64,000 nucleotides of DNA from Sphingomonas sp. SUN039 (GTDB lineage Bacteria > Pseudomonadota > Alphaproteobacteria > Sphingomonadales > Sphingomonadaceae): positions 1,656,001 to 1,720,000 of the forward strand of contig NZ_CP096972.1 of NCBI RefSeq assembly GCF_024758725.1. Direction: 5' to 3'. A model generated the notes under the pieces. It had not been told where the DNA came from and made no database searches. It saw nothing but the letters and a program-made list of their open reading frames with translations. The position numbers and the translations under genes are program-made. This document shows, in pieces, positions 1 to 9,348 of this stretch (position 1 is its first letter; each line of letters opens with the position of its first letter).

Positions 1-207
<207 letters not shown>

Positions 208-257
208 TTAGACCCGCCCGCTTGCCACTGCCAGCGTCTTCGCCGATGGGCGCGGCC

Positions 258-935
258 ATGGCAGCATTTCCTTTCGATATCGTCGGATTCGACCTTGACG
301 GCACGCTCGTTGACACTTCGGGCGATCTGACAGCGGCGGTGAATCACACGCTGGCTCTCGCGGGACGAAAAGCACTCGCACCGGAAACGGTCAGGGCCAT
401 GATCGGCGGCGGGGCGAAGGCGATGCTGCAACGCGGGCTCGATGCGACCGGCGGGTGCGAAGCGGACGAAGCGCGGCGGCTCTACAAGCTGATGCTCGAA
501 TTCTACGGGGCGAATATTGCGGTGCACTCGCGACCCTTCCCGGGCATGGTCGCGGCGCTGGACGAGCTTGAGGCGCTGGGCGTGAGACTGGCAGTCGTCA
601 CCAACAAGTTCGAGAGTTTCGCGCGGAAGCTGTTGGCTGAACTCGGCCTGATCGACCGTTTCGCGACCTTGATCGGTGGCGACACGCTAGGGCCGGGACG
701 TGCCAAGCCCGCCGCCGATCCGATATTGGAAATGATTGCGCGACTCGGCGGCGGACGCGCGGCGTTCGTCGGCGATTCGACCTATGACACGCTGGCGGCG
801 CGCAACGCAGGCGTGCCGAGCGTTGCGGTGTCGTTCGGATTTCTCGACCGGCCGGTCGGCGAATTGGGTGCGGACGCGGTAATCGACAGCTATGCGGAAC
901 TGGTGCCGGTGCTCAAGACGTTTTCCGCCACTTAG
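258..935 (+). CDS. gph: Phosphoglycolate phosphatase-like HAD hydrolase
   Basis: HAD superfamily hydrolase of about 225 residues. The N-terminal motif FDLDGTLVDT gives the nucleophile Asp and the acid/base Asp two residues later; a cap domain follows; motif II is VVTNK; motif III/IV is the late FVGDSTYD segment. This matches phosphoglycolate phosphatase (Gph), which removes 2-phosphoglycolate formed by DNA repair or oxygenation. Three in-frame starts exist (TTG 222, ATG 246, ATG 258); 258 leaves only six residues before the conserved core, as usual for Gph. The 3' end overlaps the convergent nucleotidyltransferase gene by 23 bases. Exact substrate is inferred from family resemblance only. Confidence 0.85.
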   Translation: MAAFPFDIVGFDLDGTLVDTSGDLTAAVNHTLALAGRKALAPETVRAMIGGGAKAMLQRGLDATGGCEADEARRLYKLMLEFYGANIAVHSRPFPGMVAALDELEALGVRLAVVTNKFESFARKLLAELGLIDRFATLIGGDTLGPGRAKPAADPILEMIARLGGGRAAFVGDSTYDTLAARNAGVPSVAVSFGFLDRPVGELGADAVIDSYAELVPVLKTFSAT

Positions 936-1917
936 TCCACAAATGCCGTGCCAGCAGCAGCGGCGGCATTCGCAGCCAGTGCGAGCGGATGTAGAACATC
1001 AGCCGAAGCAGCGGACGCGTCGGGCGGCCCCATCCGTCGCGGGCGAGAAGGCGGGCGCGGAACATATGGTCGTTGCCCTTCCGGTTGCCCGTTGGCGCGA
1101 CCGGCGTGGCGAACAGCGCTTTCGAGAGCCGCAAGGCGCGAGCGACCTCGCGCGACAGGCGGTGGATCGCGGCGCGATCACGAAGGCGACCCGCGAAACC
1201 CTCTTCGTCGAAATCACGCAGCAGCCGGTCGATATCCCACAGGTTCCGCAAGCCGCCTGCCAGATCGCCATCGGCCAGCAGGTGTGCGGCGGCGTGGACG
1301 ATCATGTCCTCCGGACACAGCACGCGCAGACCATTTTCGAGCGGAACGCTCGCCGCGATCAGCGCTGCCGCATCGGGGGTGGGCCGCGCGGTCGGCGGGA
1401 GGATCGTGTGGTGGACATCGATCATCCGGTCGCGGTCGCGGTGGATCAGCGGGGGTAGTTCGTGCATCCAGAGGCGATAATAATCGTCGTCATAGGGGTC
1501 GGGCTTCACCCATTCCCACCCCGCCGCGATCAGCGCCGCCTCGACCTCGCCCAGCCGGTCGCGCGGCACGAGGATGTCGAGATCGCCGATATTGCGCCCC
1601 TGCCCCGCATCGAGGCCAGCCGCTACGAATGCCGTCCCCTTGAGCAGCACGACTGGCACACCCAGATCGCCAAGCGCGCGGCGCGCCATTTCGGCTTCCC
1701 ACAGCGCCTCGGTCCGCCCGGCCTCGACATCGGTACGGGCGCTGTCGAGGATGGACTGCACGGCGTCGGGCAAGTCGAGACCGTCGAGCCGGTGTGCGAG
1801 GCTCGCCAGCAGGAGTTCGGCGCGCGCGGCGCAGAGGATGCCGGTCCAGGTTTCGGTGTCGAGACCGGCCGCGCGCGACGGATGGGACAGCAGCGCGGCG
1901 ACGCCTGCGGCACTCAT
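913..1917 (-). CDS. Nucleotidyltransferase family protein of HprK/PqqD-type cassette
   Basis: 334 residues resembling the NTP_transf_5 nucleotidyltransferases. The core reads VVLLKGTAFVAAG then RNIGDLDILVPRDR, giving the GDLDIL metal-binding Asp-x-Asp motif; a second conserved segment is MIDVHHTI. A helical C-terminal half follows. The ATG at 1917 overlaps the stop of the kinase gene (ATGA), so the two are translationally coupled. Such nucleotidyltransferases occur beside HPr-kinase-like and PqqD-like genes, including some lasso-peptide clusters, where kinase and nucleotidyltransferase tailor a precursor peptide. Substrate here is unknown; the neighbouring Tat-signal protein is the best candidate by position. 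Confidence 0.75.
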   Translation of the reverse strand: MSAAGVAALLSHPSRAAGLDTETWTGILCAARAELLLASLAHRLDGLDLPDAVQSILDSARTDVEAGRTEALWEAEMARRALGDLGVPVVLLKGTAFVAAGLDAGQGRNIGDLDILVPRDRLGEVEAALIAAGWEWVKPDPYDDDYYRLWMHELPPLIHRDRDRMIDVHHTILPPTARPTPDAAALIAASVPLENGLRVLCPEDMIVHAAAHLLADGDLAGGLRNLWDIDRLLRDFDEEGFAGRLRDRAAIHRLSREVARALRLSKALFATPVAPTGNRKGNDHMFRARLLARDGWGRPTRPLLRLMFYIRSHWLRMPPLLLARHLWTKWRKTS

Positions 1918-2771
1918 AGCGCACCCCACAAATCGTCGATCATCCGGCGCGCGGTGCGCATGTCGGGGTAATCGAGCGCGACCGAGGGCACCCCTTCGAC
2001 AAGGTCGGTCAGCGCACCGAACCCGCGCTCACCCAGAGCGACATAGTTGGTCGAGGCCTGCGTCAGCCGCACGAACGCCTCGCTCGGCGGCACAGATCGC
2101 GCGGCCTCGGGCAGGCCAAAACGCGGAAACAGGACGAGCGCGGGCGCTGCGGGGACGTGCATGGCCGCCAGCGCATCGGCGGGCGGGATGACATGGCGGA
2201 TGCGACCCTTGGGCGTGTCGGTTAGCGTGAGGCCGAAGCGCGCGGGATCGAGCGTTGCCAGCGCGGCGTCGATGCTCTCGTTCTTCAAGCTGGAGGGGCG
2301 TGGGAACGGGTGAGCCATGCCGGTTGCCGGTTCGATCAGCGCGAACTCATCGCCCATGAAGCGCCAGCCCTCGCTGCCCAACAACGTCGCCAGCGTAGAT
2401 TTCCCCGCGCCGCTTTCGCCGGTCAAGATCAGCGCACGGCCGTCGCGCTCTACGCTGGCGGCATGGAGCAGCAGGAAGCGGCGCTCGCCGAGTGCCAGTT
2501 GCAGGTTCATGCCCATTTCGGCAGCGAGAAGGCCGAGCCGCAGCGGGAGCGGCAAAGCTTCAGGCAGCGTGAAGTCCCCTGCAATCGCGACGGAAGGCCG
2601 CAACCAGCGCCGCCACGGCTTTGACGGTTCGAGGCGGACGGTAAAATCGGGGACGCCCGGCGGTTTCGGAAAGTCGCGGTATAGAGTTTCGAGCGCCGCT
2701 ATCGGCGCGCGCCACGCCGAGCCGATGCGGAAGGCGACAGGGCCGACCTGCACGTCGAAGCGGTAGTTCAT
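1914..2771 (-). CDS. HprK-related kinase (HPr-rel-A type)
   Basis: 285 residues. The central P-loop GESGAGKST and downstream FMGDEFALI resemble HPr kinase/phosphorylase, but the N-terminal HprK regulatory domain is missing and no PTS genes lie nearby, so this is an HprK-related kinase rather than HprK proper. The start ATG overlaps the PqqD-like stop, and its stop overlaps the nucleotidyltransferase start, making a tight three-gene operon. Families of this kind are recognised as the 'HPr-rel-A system', whose biochemical role is not settled. Related kinases in lasso-peptide clusters phosphorylate a Ser of the precursor. Function here is inference from architecture. Confidence 0.8.
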   Translation of the reverse strand: MNYRFDVQVGPVAFRIGSAWRAPIAALETLYRDFPKPPGVPDFTVRLEPSKPWRRWLRPSVAIAGDFTLPEALPLPLRLGLLAAEMGMNLQLALGERRFLLLHAASVERDGRALILTGESGAGKSTLATLLGSEGWRFMGDEFALIEPATGMAHPFPRPSSLKNESIDAALATLDPARFGLTLTDTPKGRIRHVIPPADALAAMHVPAAPALVLFPRFGLPEAARSVPPSEAFVRLTQASTNYVALGERGFGALTDLVEGVPSVALDYPDMRTARRMIDDLWGAL

Positions 2772-3016
2772 ACGCGTTCGACCAGACCCGTTGTCGCGAG
2801 TTCGTTAAGCCTCGCGGACAGCGCTAGCCGTTCGTCCGTACCGAGCCGGTGCGCGAGAGCAGCGACATCTGCCTCCCCCTTCGCGAGCGCCGCAAGGATC
2901 GTCGGTACCGCTTCCGCCACCAGATGCGTCGCGCCCGAACGCCGGTCGAAAATCGCGGTCATCGCGTCGAGGCGGACAAGTCTGAGCACGCCGTCAGGGG
3001 GCGCGCGGAATTTCAC
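2768..3016 (-). CDS. PqqD-like peptide-binding protein (HPr-rel-A system)
   Basis: 82 residues with the small PqqD/RRE fold pattern: an N-terminal beta-rich half (FDRRSGATHLVAEAVP, where PqqD has its 'typical' L-N-x-x-A-x-x-I segment) and a C-terminal winged-helix-like half with alternating Ala/Leu helices. PqqD proteins bind precursor peptides and present them to modifying enzymes. Start is GTG at 3016, 10 bases after the stop of the Tat-signal gene; the stop overlaps the kinase start. Short length makes assignment rest partly on context with the HprK-like kinase. Confidence 0.72.
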   Translation of the reverse strand: MKFRAPPDGVLRLVRLDAMTAIFDRRSGATHLVAEAVPTILAALAKGEADVAALAHRLGTDERLALSARLNELATTGLVERV

Positions 3017-3026
3017 AGCAATCGGC

Positions 3027-3437
3027 TCAGCGCGGCATCTGGAGCGAAGCGTAACAGGTGAACCCGCTCTGCCCGCGCTGGAGGCGGCGGATGTAGTTCG
3101 TCCACGCCTGGCTCTTCGCCGGATCGGTGCCGGGGAAGGAACGCCCGCCCAGCGCCGCCTTCACGTCCTCGCCCTTCAGCGGCGTCGGCGAACCGGGGAA
3201 GGCACCCGCGGTGCCAGTCGGGACCACACTGCCATCGGCAGCGATATAGCTGCCGCTACGACCGGCATCGGGGACCGGCACCTGACAGGTAAGGACAGAC
3301 GTCGCCGCCTGCGCGATAGCCGGACGGATCGTCACGACGGCGGCAACGCCGAGGCCGCCGAGACGCAACAGCTGACGGCGGTCGGCCACCCCTTTGGCTT
3401 CGGGAGTGCCTTCGTCGAATTCTTCCTGTCCGGCCAT
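3027..3437 (-). CDS. Tat-signal small exported protein, first gene of the HprK-like cassette
   Basis: 136 residues. Twin arginines at about R20-R21 (DRRQLLRLGG) precede a hydrophobic stretch and an AxA-type cleavage site (AIAQA, near residue 43), so it should be exported folded by the Tat pathway. The mature part is small (about 93 residues), rich in Gly, Pro and Ser, has two Cys (one near the new N-terminus, one in the C-terminal FTCYASLQMPR), and no recognised enzyme domain. ATG 3437 is chosen over an upstream ATG at 3524 because it places the Tat motif at normal distance. It lies 10 bases before the PqqD-like gene and is probably cotranscribed; it could be the substrate of the modification enzymes. 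Confidence 0.65.
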   Translation of the reverse strand: MAGQEEFDEGTPEAKGVADRRQLLRLGGLGVAAVVTIRPAIAQAATSVLTCQVPVPDAGRSGSYIAADGSVVPTGTAGAFPGSPTPLKGEDVKAALGGRSFPGTDPAKSQAWTNYIRRLQRGQSGFTCYASLQMPR

Positions 3438-3585
3438 CTCGTCGCGCTGCCCCGTTCGTTCTTCTGCGGTGCATAACCATAAATTCGGCGCGTGGCGATG
3501 ATGATTGGTTAACTTGGTTGGCATGTGGCCCTAGTCGGGACAGATCATCCTATCGAGTCGGTCTACAACGGAAAAACGCCGCGCC

Positions 3586-4818
3586 ATGATCCGTATCACC
3601 GTCGCCCTGCTGATCGTCTGCGCTGCGGCGGCGGTAGCGGCGCTTGCGCCCGATCTTCGGATCGTGGCAGTGCTGGTCGGCGGCCTGGCGGCGGTGCTCG
3701 TTTCGGCGACGGGAGCGCCCGACGACCGGTCGCATAGCCCGCAACCCGCTGCTGCCGCGACCCCGGTCTCCGAACAGGCGGTGATCGACGCCATTGCCGA
3801 GCCGGTGCTGCTGGTCGTCGACGGGCGCGTCCGCATTGCCAATGCCGCCGCGCGCGCGCTGCTCGGCGGTCATGTCATCGGGGAGGATGTCCGGCTTGCC
3901 ATCCGTCATCCGGCGGCGGCGGAGCGGCTGGGCGCGGGCGGGGCCGATGGGGCGACCGAGCTGATCGGGCTGGGCGGGCGCGACCAGCGGGTCGAGATGC
4001 AGGTGGCCACGATCGCGCCGGGGCGGCGGCTGGTCCATCTGATCGACCGTACGACCAGTCATGCCGCCGAGCGCGCGCGGGTCGATTTCGTGGCGAACTC
4101 CAGCCATGAACTGCGGACACCGCTGGCGGCGATCATCGGGTTTATCGAGACACTGGACGACGAAAAGGCCGGGGCCGATGCAGAGGTCCGCAACCGTTTC
4201 CTGTCGGTGATGATGAAGGAAGCGCGGCGGATGCAGCGTCTGATCGACGATCTCATCTCGCTGAGCCGGATCGAGGCGGAGAAATACCGCCTGCCCGAGA
4301 TGCCAGTCGCGCTGGGGCGACTGGTCGAGGAAGTCGCCGCCGACCTGCGCGACAGCGACGAGGCGGCCCGGGCGGACCTGACGCTCGACCTCGCGCCGGA
4401 CGTGCCGATGGTCGCGGGCGATGCGGCACAGTTGGCGCAGGTGCTTCACAATCTCGTCGGCAACGCGCTGAAATACGGGAAGCGCGGCACACCGGTGACG
4501 ATTGCGCTGCGCCGCGATGGCGACACACTGATCCGCCTGTCGGTCACCGATCAGGGCGAAGGAATCGCCGCCGAGCACCTCCCCCGCCTCACCGAACGCT
4601 TTTATCGCGTCGATCCGGGGCGTAGCCGCGCGCAGGGCGGCACCGGCCTCGGCCTCGCGATCGTCAAGCATATCGTCGAACGACACCGGGGGCGGCTCGA
4701 CATCGCGAGCGCGCCGGGCGTGGGTACTACGGTATCGATCCTGCTGCCACCCGCGGCCCATCCGGCGATATTGCCCACTGCCGCGCCGGACGCTGTCACA
4801 ATAGTGTCACCGAACTGA
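3586..4818 (+). CDS. phoR: Phosphate regulon sensor histidine kinase PhoR
   Basis: 410 residues. One or two membrane helices occupy residues 1-40; a PAS-like segment follows (about 60-150, EPVLLVVDGRVRIANAAA); the HisKA box SSHELRTPLA places the phosphorylated His near residue 177; the C-terminal ATPase has an N-box (NLVGNALKYG), DQGEGI and the G2 box GGTGLGLAIV. It senses phosphate through the Pst transporter and PhoU and phosphorylates PhoB. It sits at the head of a pst-phoU-phoB unit, so assignment as PhoR is by domain plus context. The last 26 bases contain most of the Pho box for pstS. Confidence 0.93.
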   Translation: MIRITVALLIVCAAAAVAALAPDLRIVAVLVGGLAAVLVSATGAPDDRSHSPQPAAAATPVSEQAVIDAIAEPVLLVVDGRVRIANAAARALLGGHVIGEDVRLAIRHPAAAERLGAGGADGATELIGLGGRDQRVEMQVATIAPGRRLVHLIDRTTSHAAERARVDFVANSSHELRTPLAAIIGFIETLDDEKAGADAEVRNRFLSVMMKEARRMQRLIDDLISLSRIEAEKYRLPEMPVALGRLVEEVAADLRDSDEAARADLTLDLAPDVPMVAGDAAQLAQVLHNLVGNALKYGKRGTPVTIALRRDGDTLIRLSVTDQGEGIAAEHLPRLTERFYRVDPGRSRAQGGTGLGLAIVKHIVERHRGRLDIASAPGVGTTVSILLPPAAHPAILPTAAPDAVTIVSPN

Positions 4819-4821
4819 AAC
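4793..4821 (+). promoter_or_regulatory. Pho box (PhoB operator) for pstS
   Basis: Three 7-base direct repeats with 4-base spacers: CTGTCAC (4793-4799), GTGTCAC (4804-4810) and CTGAAAC (4815-4821). This is the 11-base periodicity of PhoB sites (consensus CTGTCAT-N4-CTGTCAT). It overlaps the phoR stop region and lies 75 bases before the pstS ATG, so PhoB~P should activate pstSCAB-phoU-phoB under phosphate starvation. Confidence 0.75.
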
Positions 4822-4895
4822 TTAAGCGACGCGGGGTGCCGCTAACGGCGCTGCACGACCGGGCGCGTCCGCCCGATGATATTTTTGGGGGACCG

Positions 4896-5942
4896 ATGAC
4901 CTTTTTCCGCGCCACCGCCGTTTTGACGCTCGCGCTTGCGACGCTTTCTGCCTGCGATTCGACTGCCGGCGGCGGCGAGTCGCGTAATCAGGTCCGCGCC
5001 GTCGGCTCGTCGACCGTTTATCCGTTCGCAACCGCGATTGCCGAACAGTTCGTCAACGCCAACCCCAAGTTCAAATCGCCCATCGTCGAGTCGACCGGAA
5101 CAGGCGCTGGCTTCAAATTGTTCTGCGGCGGCATCGGCGCGGCGTTCCCCGATGTCTCGAATGCCTCGCGGCGGATCAAGAAATCGGAATATGAGGCGTG
5201 CGCGGCCAAGGGCGTCAAGGATATCGTCGAAATCCAGATCGGCCTCGACGGCATTGCCTTTGCCGAATCGAACAAGGGGCTGAAAATCCCGCTGACCACG
5301 GTCGATCTGTATAAGGCGCTGGCCGCGACCCCGTTCGGCAAGCCGCAGACGGCGAAGACGTGGAAGGACGTGAACCCGGCGCTCCCCGCAGAAGCGATCA
5401 AGGTTTACGGCCCGCCCTCGACCTCGGGCACGCGCGATGCGCTTGCCGAACTGATCCTGGCCAAGGGTTGCGACAGCGACCCGGCAATGGCCGCGCTCAA
5501 GAAAAGCGACGAGGCGGCGCACAAGAAGGTGTGCACCACGATCCGCGAAGACGGCGCGTTCGTCGATGCCGGCGAGAACGACAATCTGATCGTCCAGAAG
5601 ATCGAGGCCGATCCCAAGGCGCTCGGCATTTTCGGCTTCTCCTTTGCCGAGGAGAACAAGGACAAGCTGATGGCGAACACGCTGAACGGGATCGCGCCGA
5701 CCTATGCGACGATTTCGGACTTCAGCTACCCCGGCGCGCGGCCGCTCTACATCTATGTGAAGGCGGCGCACCTGAACGCCATTCCCGGCCTGAAGGAATT
5801 CGTTGCCGAATTCGCCAAAGCCTGGGGGCCTGATGGCTTCCTCGCCAAAAAGGGCATGGTGATCTCGCCCGAAGCAGTGCGCGCCGAAGCCGCCACCGCC
5901 GCGCGCGATTTCAAGCCGCTCGACCCTTCGGTGCTGAAGTAA
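4896..5942 (+). CDS. pstS: Phosphate ABC transporter substrate-binding lipoprotein PstS
   Basis: 348 residues. A hydrophobic leader ends in the lipobox LSAC (Cys near residue 17), so the mature protein is probably membrane-anchored on the periplasmic side. The phosphate-binding core begins with VRAVGSSTVYPF, typical of PstS, and continues with ESTGTGAGFKLFCGG and the STSGTRDAL segment that contacts phosphate. ATG 4896 follows GGGGGA; an upstream in-frame ATG at 4836 would bury the signal peptide. First gene of the pst operon downstream of the Pho box. Confidence 0.94.
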   Translation: MTFFRATAVLTLALATLSACDSTAGGGESRNQVRAVGSSTVYPFATAIAEQFVNANPKFKSPIVESTGTGAGFKLFCGGIGAAFPDVSNASRRIKKSEYEACAAKGVKDIVEIQIGLDGIAFAESNKGLKIPLTTVDLYKALAATPFGKPQTAKTWKDVNPALPAEAIKVYGPPSTSGTRDALAELILAKGCDSDPAMAALKKSDEAAHKKVCTTIREDGAFVDAGENDNLIVQKIEADPKALGIFGFSFAEENKDKLMANTLNGIAPTYATISDFSYPGARPLYIYVKAAHLNAIPGLKEFVAEFAKAWGPDGFLAKKGMVISPEAVRAEAATAARDFKPLDPSVLK

Positions 5943-5961
5943 GCATCGGGAAACCGCGTCG

Positions 5962-7332
5962 GTGTCGCTGACACTGCTCTTCGTGTTGGCCGTCGGGCTG
6001 GGCGCGGTCGCGTGGCTGGTCGGCCGTGCACGGGCGGGACGCTTTGCAGTTCCCGCCCGCGCGCAGCATTCGTTGCCGGGGTATCACGGGGCCTATGTTG
6101 CACTCTGGACGGCGCTGCCCGCGCTGTTGTTTGCCGCCGTCTGGACGGGTGTGTCGCCGGGACTGGTGACGCAGCGGGTGATCGCCAGCCCTGCGGCGGC
6201 CCCGCTCGCGGCCGACCCGTTCGCGCGCCGCGCGGTGCTATCTGAAGCACGCGGGCTGGCCGAAGGGACGTTGCAGAGCGCGTTCAACCCGGCGGCAGAA
6301 GCGCTGGCACCCGAGTATAAGGCGGCCAAACTGCACTACGGGCTGATCGGCCTCGCGCTCGCCGCCGTGCTGTCATTCGCCGGCGGCTTTTTCGCCTTTA
6401 CGCGGGTGAAGCCCGATTTCCGCGCACGGACGCGGGTCGAGCGGGCCGTGACGATCACGCTGCTGCTTGCCTCGCTGATCGCGATCCTGACGACGGTCGG
6501 GATCGTCGCGTCGCTGCTGTTCGAATCGGTTCGCTTCTTCGGCAAGGTCGGCGTCTTCGACTTCCTGTTCGGCACGCGCTGGAGTCCGCAGGCGGCGTCG
6601 GGCGGCGACATGAAGGCGCTGGGGGCGATCCCGCTGTTCTGGGGGACGATCTTCATCGGCGCGATCATTGCGATGCTCGTCGCGATCCCGCTCGGCTTGA
6701 TGAGCGCGATCTACCTGACACAATATGCCGCCGCGAATACGCGCAAATGGATGAAGCCGCTGCTCGAGATCCTCGCGGGCGTACCGACGGTGGTTTACGG
6801 CTATTTCGCCGCGCTGACAGTCGCCCCCGTCATCCGAGGCTTCGGTGACTGGATCGGCATTCCCGGCGCGAGTTCGGAAAGTGCGCTCGCGGCGGGCCTC
6901 GTCATGGGGATCATGATCATCCCGTTCGTGTCGTCGATGGCCGATGATTCGCTTGCCGCCGTGCCTCAGGCAATGCGCGACGGGAGCCTCGCGATGGGCG
7001 CGACCAAGTCCGAGACCATCCGCCGTGTACTCGTTCCCGCCGCGCTGCCCGGCATCGTCGGCGGTGTCCTGCTCGCCGTCAGCCGCGCGATCGGCGAAAC
7101 CATGATCGTGGTGATGGCCGCAGGCCTTGCGGCCAACCTGACCGCCAATCCCTTCGCCAGCGTCACCACAGTGACGGTGCAGATCGTCCAATTGCTGACC
7201 GGCGACCAGGAATTCGATAGCGCCAAGACACTGGCGGCGTTCGCGCTCGGCCTCGTGTTGTTCGTGGTGACGCTGTTGCTCAACATCGTCGCGCTCGGCG
7301 TCGTCAAACGGTATCGCGAAGCCTATGACTGA
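5962..7332 (+). CDS. pstC: Phosphate ABC transporter permease PstC
   Basis: 456 residues, starting with GTG. Multiple membrane helices; the ABC permease EAA loop reads AVPQAMRDGSLAMGATKSETI followed by RRVLVPAALPGIV. The N-terminal part is longer than in E. coli PstC and includes a periplasmic segment between the first two helices, a form common in alphaproteobacteria. It forms the inner-membrane channel with PstA. Its 3' end overlaps pstA by 8 bases, indicating coupling. Confidence 0.93.
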   Translation: MSLTLLFVLAVGLGAVAWLVGRARAGRFAVPARAQHSLPGYHGAYVALWTALPALLFAAVWTGVSPGLVTQRVIASPAAAPLAADPFARRAVLSEARGLAEGTLQSAFNPAAEALAPEYKAAKLHYGLIGLALAAVLSFAGGFFAFTRVKPDFRARTRVERAVTITLLLASLIAILTTVGIVASLLFESVRFFGKVGVFDFLFGTRWSPQAASGGDMKALGAIPLFWGTIFIGAIIAMLVAIPLGLMSAIYLTQYAAANTRKWMKPLLEILAGVPTVVYGYFAALTVAPVIRGFGDWIGIPGASSESALAAGLVMGIMIIPFVSSMADDSLAAVPQAMRDGSLAMGATKSETIRRVLVPAALPGIVGGVLLAVSRAIGETMIVVMAAGLAANLTANPFASVTTVTVQIVQLLTGDQEFDSAKTLAAFALGLVLFVVTLLLNIVALGVVKRYREAYD

Positions 7333-8584
7333 AGCCCGCACCCCTACCGAATGGCGGTCGGACGCGATGCAGCGGCGCATCCGCAAGCGCTACAGCTCGG
7401 AACGCAACTTCAAGGCGCTCGGGCTGTTTGCGGTGCTGCTGTCGGCTGGCTTTCTCGCGTTCCTGATCCTGACCATGGCATCGAGCGGGGCGCGCGGCTT
7501 CACGCGCCTCAATATCGCGGTGCCGTTCGACTTTCCCGCGCTCGCCATTCCGCTGTCGCCTGCCGCTTTGTCGGGCGGCGGCGATGTCGATTCGCAATTT
7601 GCCGCTGCCGACCTGCCGGGAGCGGTGAGCCGTGCTGCCGAAGCCGCATTCGGGCCGCAGGGTGCGGCGACACTGTCCGACAGTGGCTGGCTGGCGCTGC
7701 GGGCGGCGATCAAGGCCGACCCGTCGATCCTGACGCGCAAGGCAACGATCACAATCCCCGCCTCCCCCGCGCTCGGCATTGCCGAAAGCAGCGAAGGCGA
7801 TGCGGCGATGCAAAAACTCTACGCCGATATGAAGGCAAAGGGCGCGGTGTCGCGCGGGTTCAATCTGGCGTTCCTGACCGACAGCGATGCGACCGACCCG
7901 ACACAGGCGGGCATCTGGGGCGCGTTCAAGGGCTCGTTGCTGACGATGCTGGTGACACTCGTGCTCGCCTTCCCCATCGGCGTGCTGTCGGCGGTCTATC
8001 TTGAGGAATATGCGCCGCGAAACCGCTGGACCGACCTGATCGAGGTGTCGATCAACAATCTGGCGGCGGTCCCCTCGATCATCTTCGGGCTGTTGGGGCT
8101 GGCAGTGTTCCTCAACACGCTCGACCTGCCGCGCTCGGCGCCGCTGGTCGGCGGGATGACGCTCGCGCTGATGACGATGCCGGTGATCGTGATCGCGGGC
8201 CGCAACGCCATCAAGGCGGTACCGCCGTCGATCCGCGACGCGGCACTTGGCGTCGGCGCGTCGCCGATCCAGGTGGTGTTCCATCACGTCCTGCCGCTCG
8301 CACTTCCCGGCATCTTGACCGGCACGATCATCGGCATGGCGCGCGCGCTGGGCGAGACGGCGCCGCTGCTGATGATCGGGATGCGTGCGTTCGTCGCCAC
8401 GCCGCCGGGCAGCATCACCGATCCGTCGAGCGTGCTGCCGGTCCAGATTTTCCTGTGGTCCGATGAAATCTCACGCGGCTTTATCGAGAAAACCTCCGCC
8501 GCAATCATCGTGCTGCTCGTCTTCCTGCTCGCGATGAACGGGATCGCCATCTACCTCCGCAACAAATTCGAGACACGCTGGTGA
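7325..8584 (+). CDS. pstA: Phosphate ABC transporter permease PstA
   Basis: 419 residues. Has an early membrane helix, a long extracytoplasmic insert (about residues 55-190), then the five-helix permease core with an EAA loop ([19 protein letters not shown]) and [21 protein letters not shown]. Partner of PstC in the Pst phosphate importer. Overlaps pstC by 8 bases and pstB by 4. Confidence 0.93.
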   Translation: MTEARTPTEWRSDAMQRRIRKRYSSERNFKALGLFAVLLSAGFLAFLILTMASSGARGFTRLNIAVPFDFPALAIPLSPAALSGGGDVDSQFAAADLPGAVSRAAEAAFGPQGAATLSDSGWLALRAAIKADPSILTRKATITIPASPALGIAESSEGDAAMQKLYADMKAKGAVSRGFNLAFLTDSDATDPTQAGIWGAFKGSLLTMLVTLVLAFPIGVLSAVYLEEYAPRNRWTDLIEVSINNLAAVPSIIFGLLGLAVFLNTLDLPRSAPLVGGMTLALMTMPVIVIAGRNAIKAVPPSIRDAALGVGASPIQVVFHHVLPLALPGILTGTIIGMARALGETAPLLMIGMRAFVATPPGSITDPSSVLPVQIFLWSDEISRGFIEKTSAAIIVLLVFLLAMNGIAIYLRNKFETRW

Positions 8585-9348
8585 CAGAGTCCATTATCAA
8601 GATGACCGCGCGCAACGTGTCGGTGTGGTACGGCCCGAAAAAGGCCATCGACGATGTGTCGATCGATGTGACGCAGGAAAATGTCACCGCGTTCATCGGC
8701 CCGTCGGGCTGCGGCAAATCGACCTTCCTGCGGACGCTCAACCGCATGAACGACACCGTCGCGAGCGCGCGGGTCGAAGGCGACATTACGCTCGACGGCG
8801 AGAATATCTACGCGCCCAGCATGGACGTCGTGCAGCTGCGCGCGCGCGTCGGCATGGTGTTCCAGAAGCCCAACCCCTTCCCCAAATCGATCTACGAAAA
8901 CGTAGCCTATGGCCCGCGCATCCACGGCCTCGCCTCGGCCAAGTCGGACATGGACCGCATCGTCGAGGAATCGCTGGTGCGCGCCGGGCTGTGGGAAGAG
9001 GTCAAGGACCGGCTCGACGCCAGCGGCACCGCGCTGTCGGGCGGTCAGCAACAGCGCCTGTGCATTGCGCGCGCCATCGCGGTCGATCCCGAAGTCATCC
9101 TGATGGACGAGCCCTGTTCGGCGCTCGACCCGATTGCCACCGCCCGCATCGAGGAGCTCATCCACGCCCTGCGCGGGCGCTATGCCATCGTCATCGTCAC
9201 GCATAACATGCAACAGGCGGCACGCGTGTCGCAGCGGACAGCGTTTTTCCACCTCGGCACGCTCGTCGAATACGGGGTAACGTCGGACATCTTCACCAAT
9301 CCGAAGATGGAGCGCACCAAGGACTATATCACCGGAAGGTACGGCTGA
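8581..9348 (+). CDS. pstB: Phosphate ABC transporter ATP-binding protein PstB
   Basis: 255 residues. Walker [11 protein letters not shown]-loop [13 protein letters not shown] signature LSGGQQQRL, Walker [14 protein letters not shown] and the H-loop Thr-His (IVTHNMQQA) are all intact. It powers phosphate import through PstC/PstA. GTG start overlaps the pstA stop by four bases; the stop overlaps phoU by one base. Confidence 0.96.
   Translation: MTESIIKMTARNVSVWYGPKKAIDDVSIDVTQENVTAFIGPSGCGKSTFLRTLNRMNDTVASARVEGDITLDGENIYAPSMDVVQLRARVGMVFQKPNPFPKSIYENVAYGPRIHGLASAKSDMDRIVEESLVRAGLWEEVKDRLDASGTALSGGQQQRLCIARAIAVDPEVILMDEPCSALDPIATARIEELIHALRGRYAIVIVTHNMQQAARVSQRTAFFHLGTLVEYGVTSDIFTNPKMERTKDYITGRYG

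Noticed and set aside
1914-2771. True HPr kinase (HprK) of a PTS system
   Set aside because: The N-terminal HprK domain is missing and no HPr or EI genes are adjacent; the PqqD-like and nucleotidyltransferase neighbours point to the HPr-rel-A type instead.
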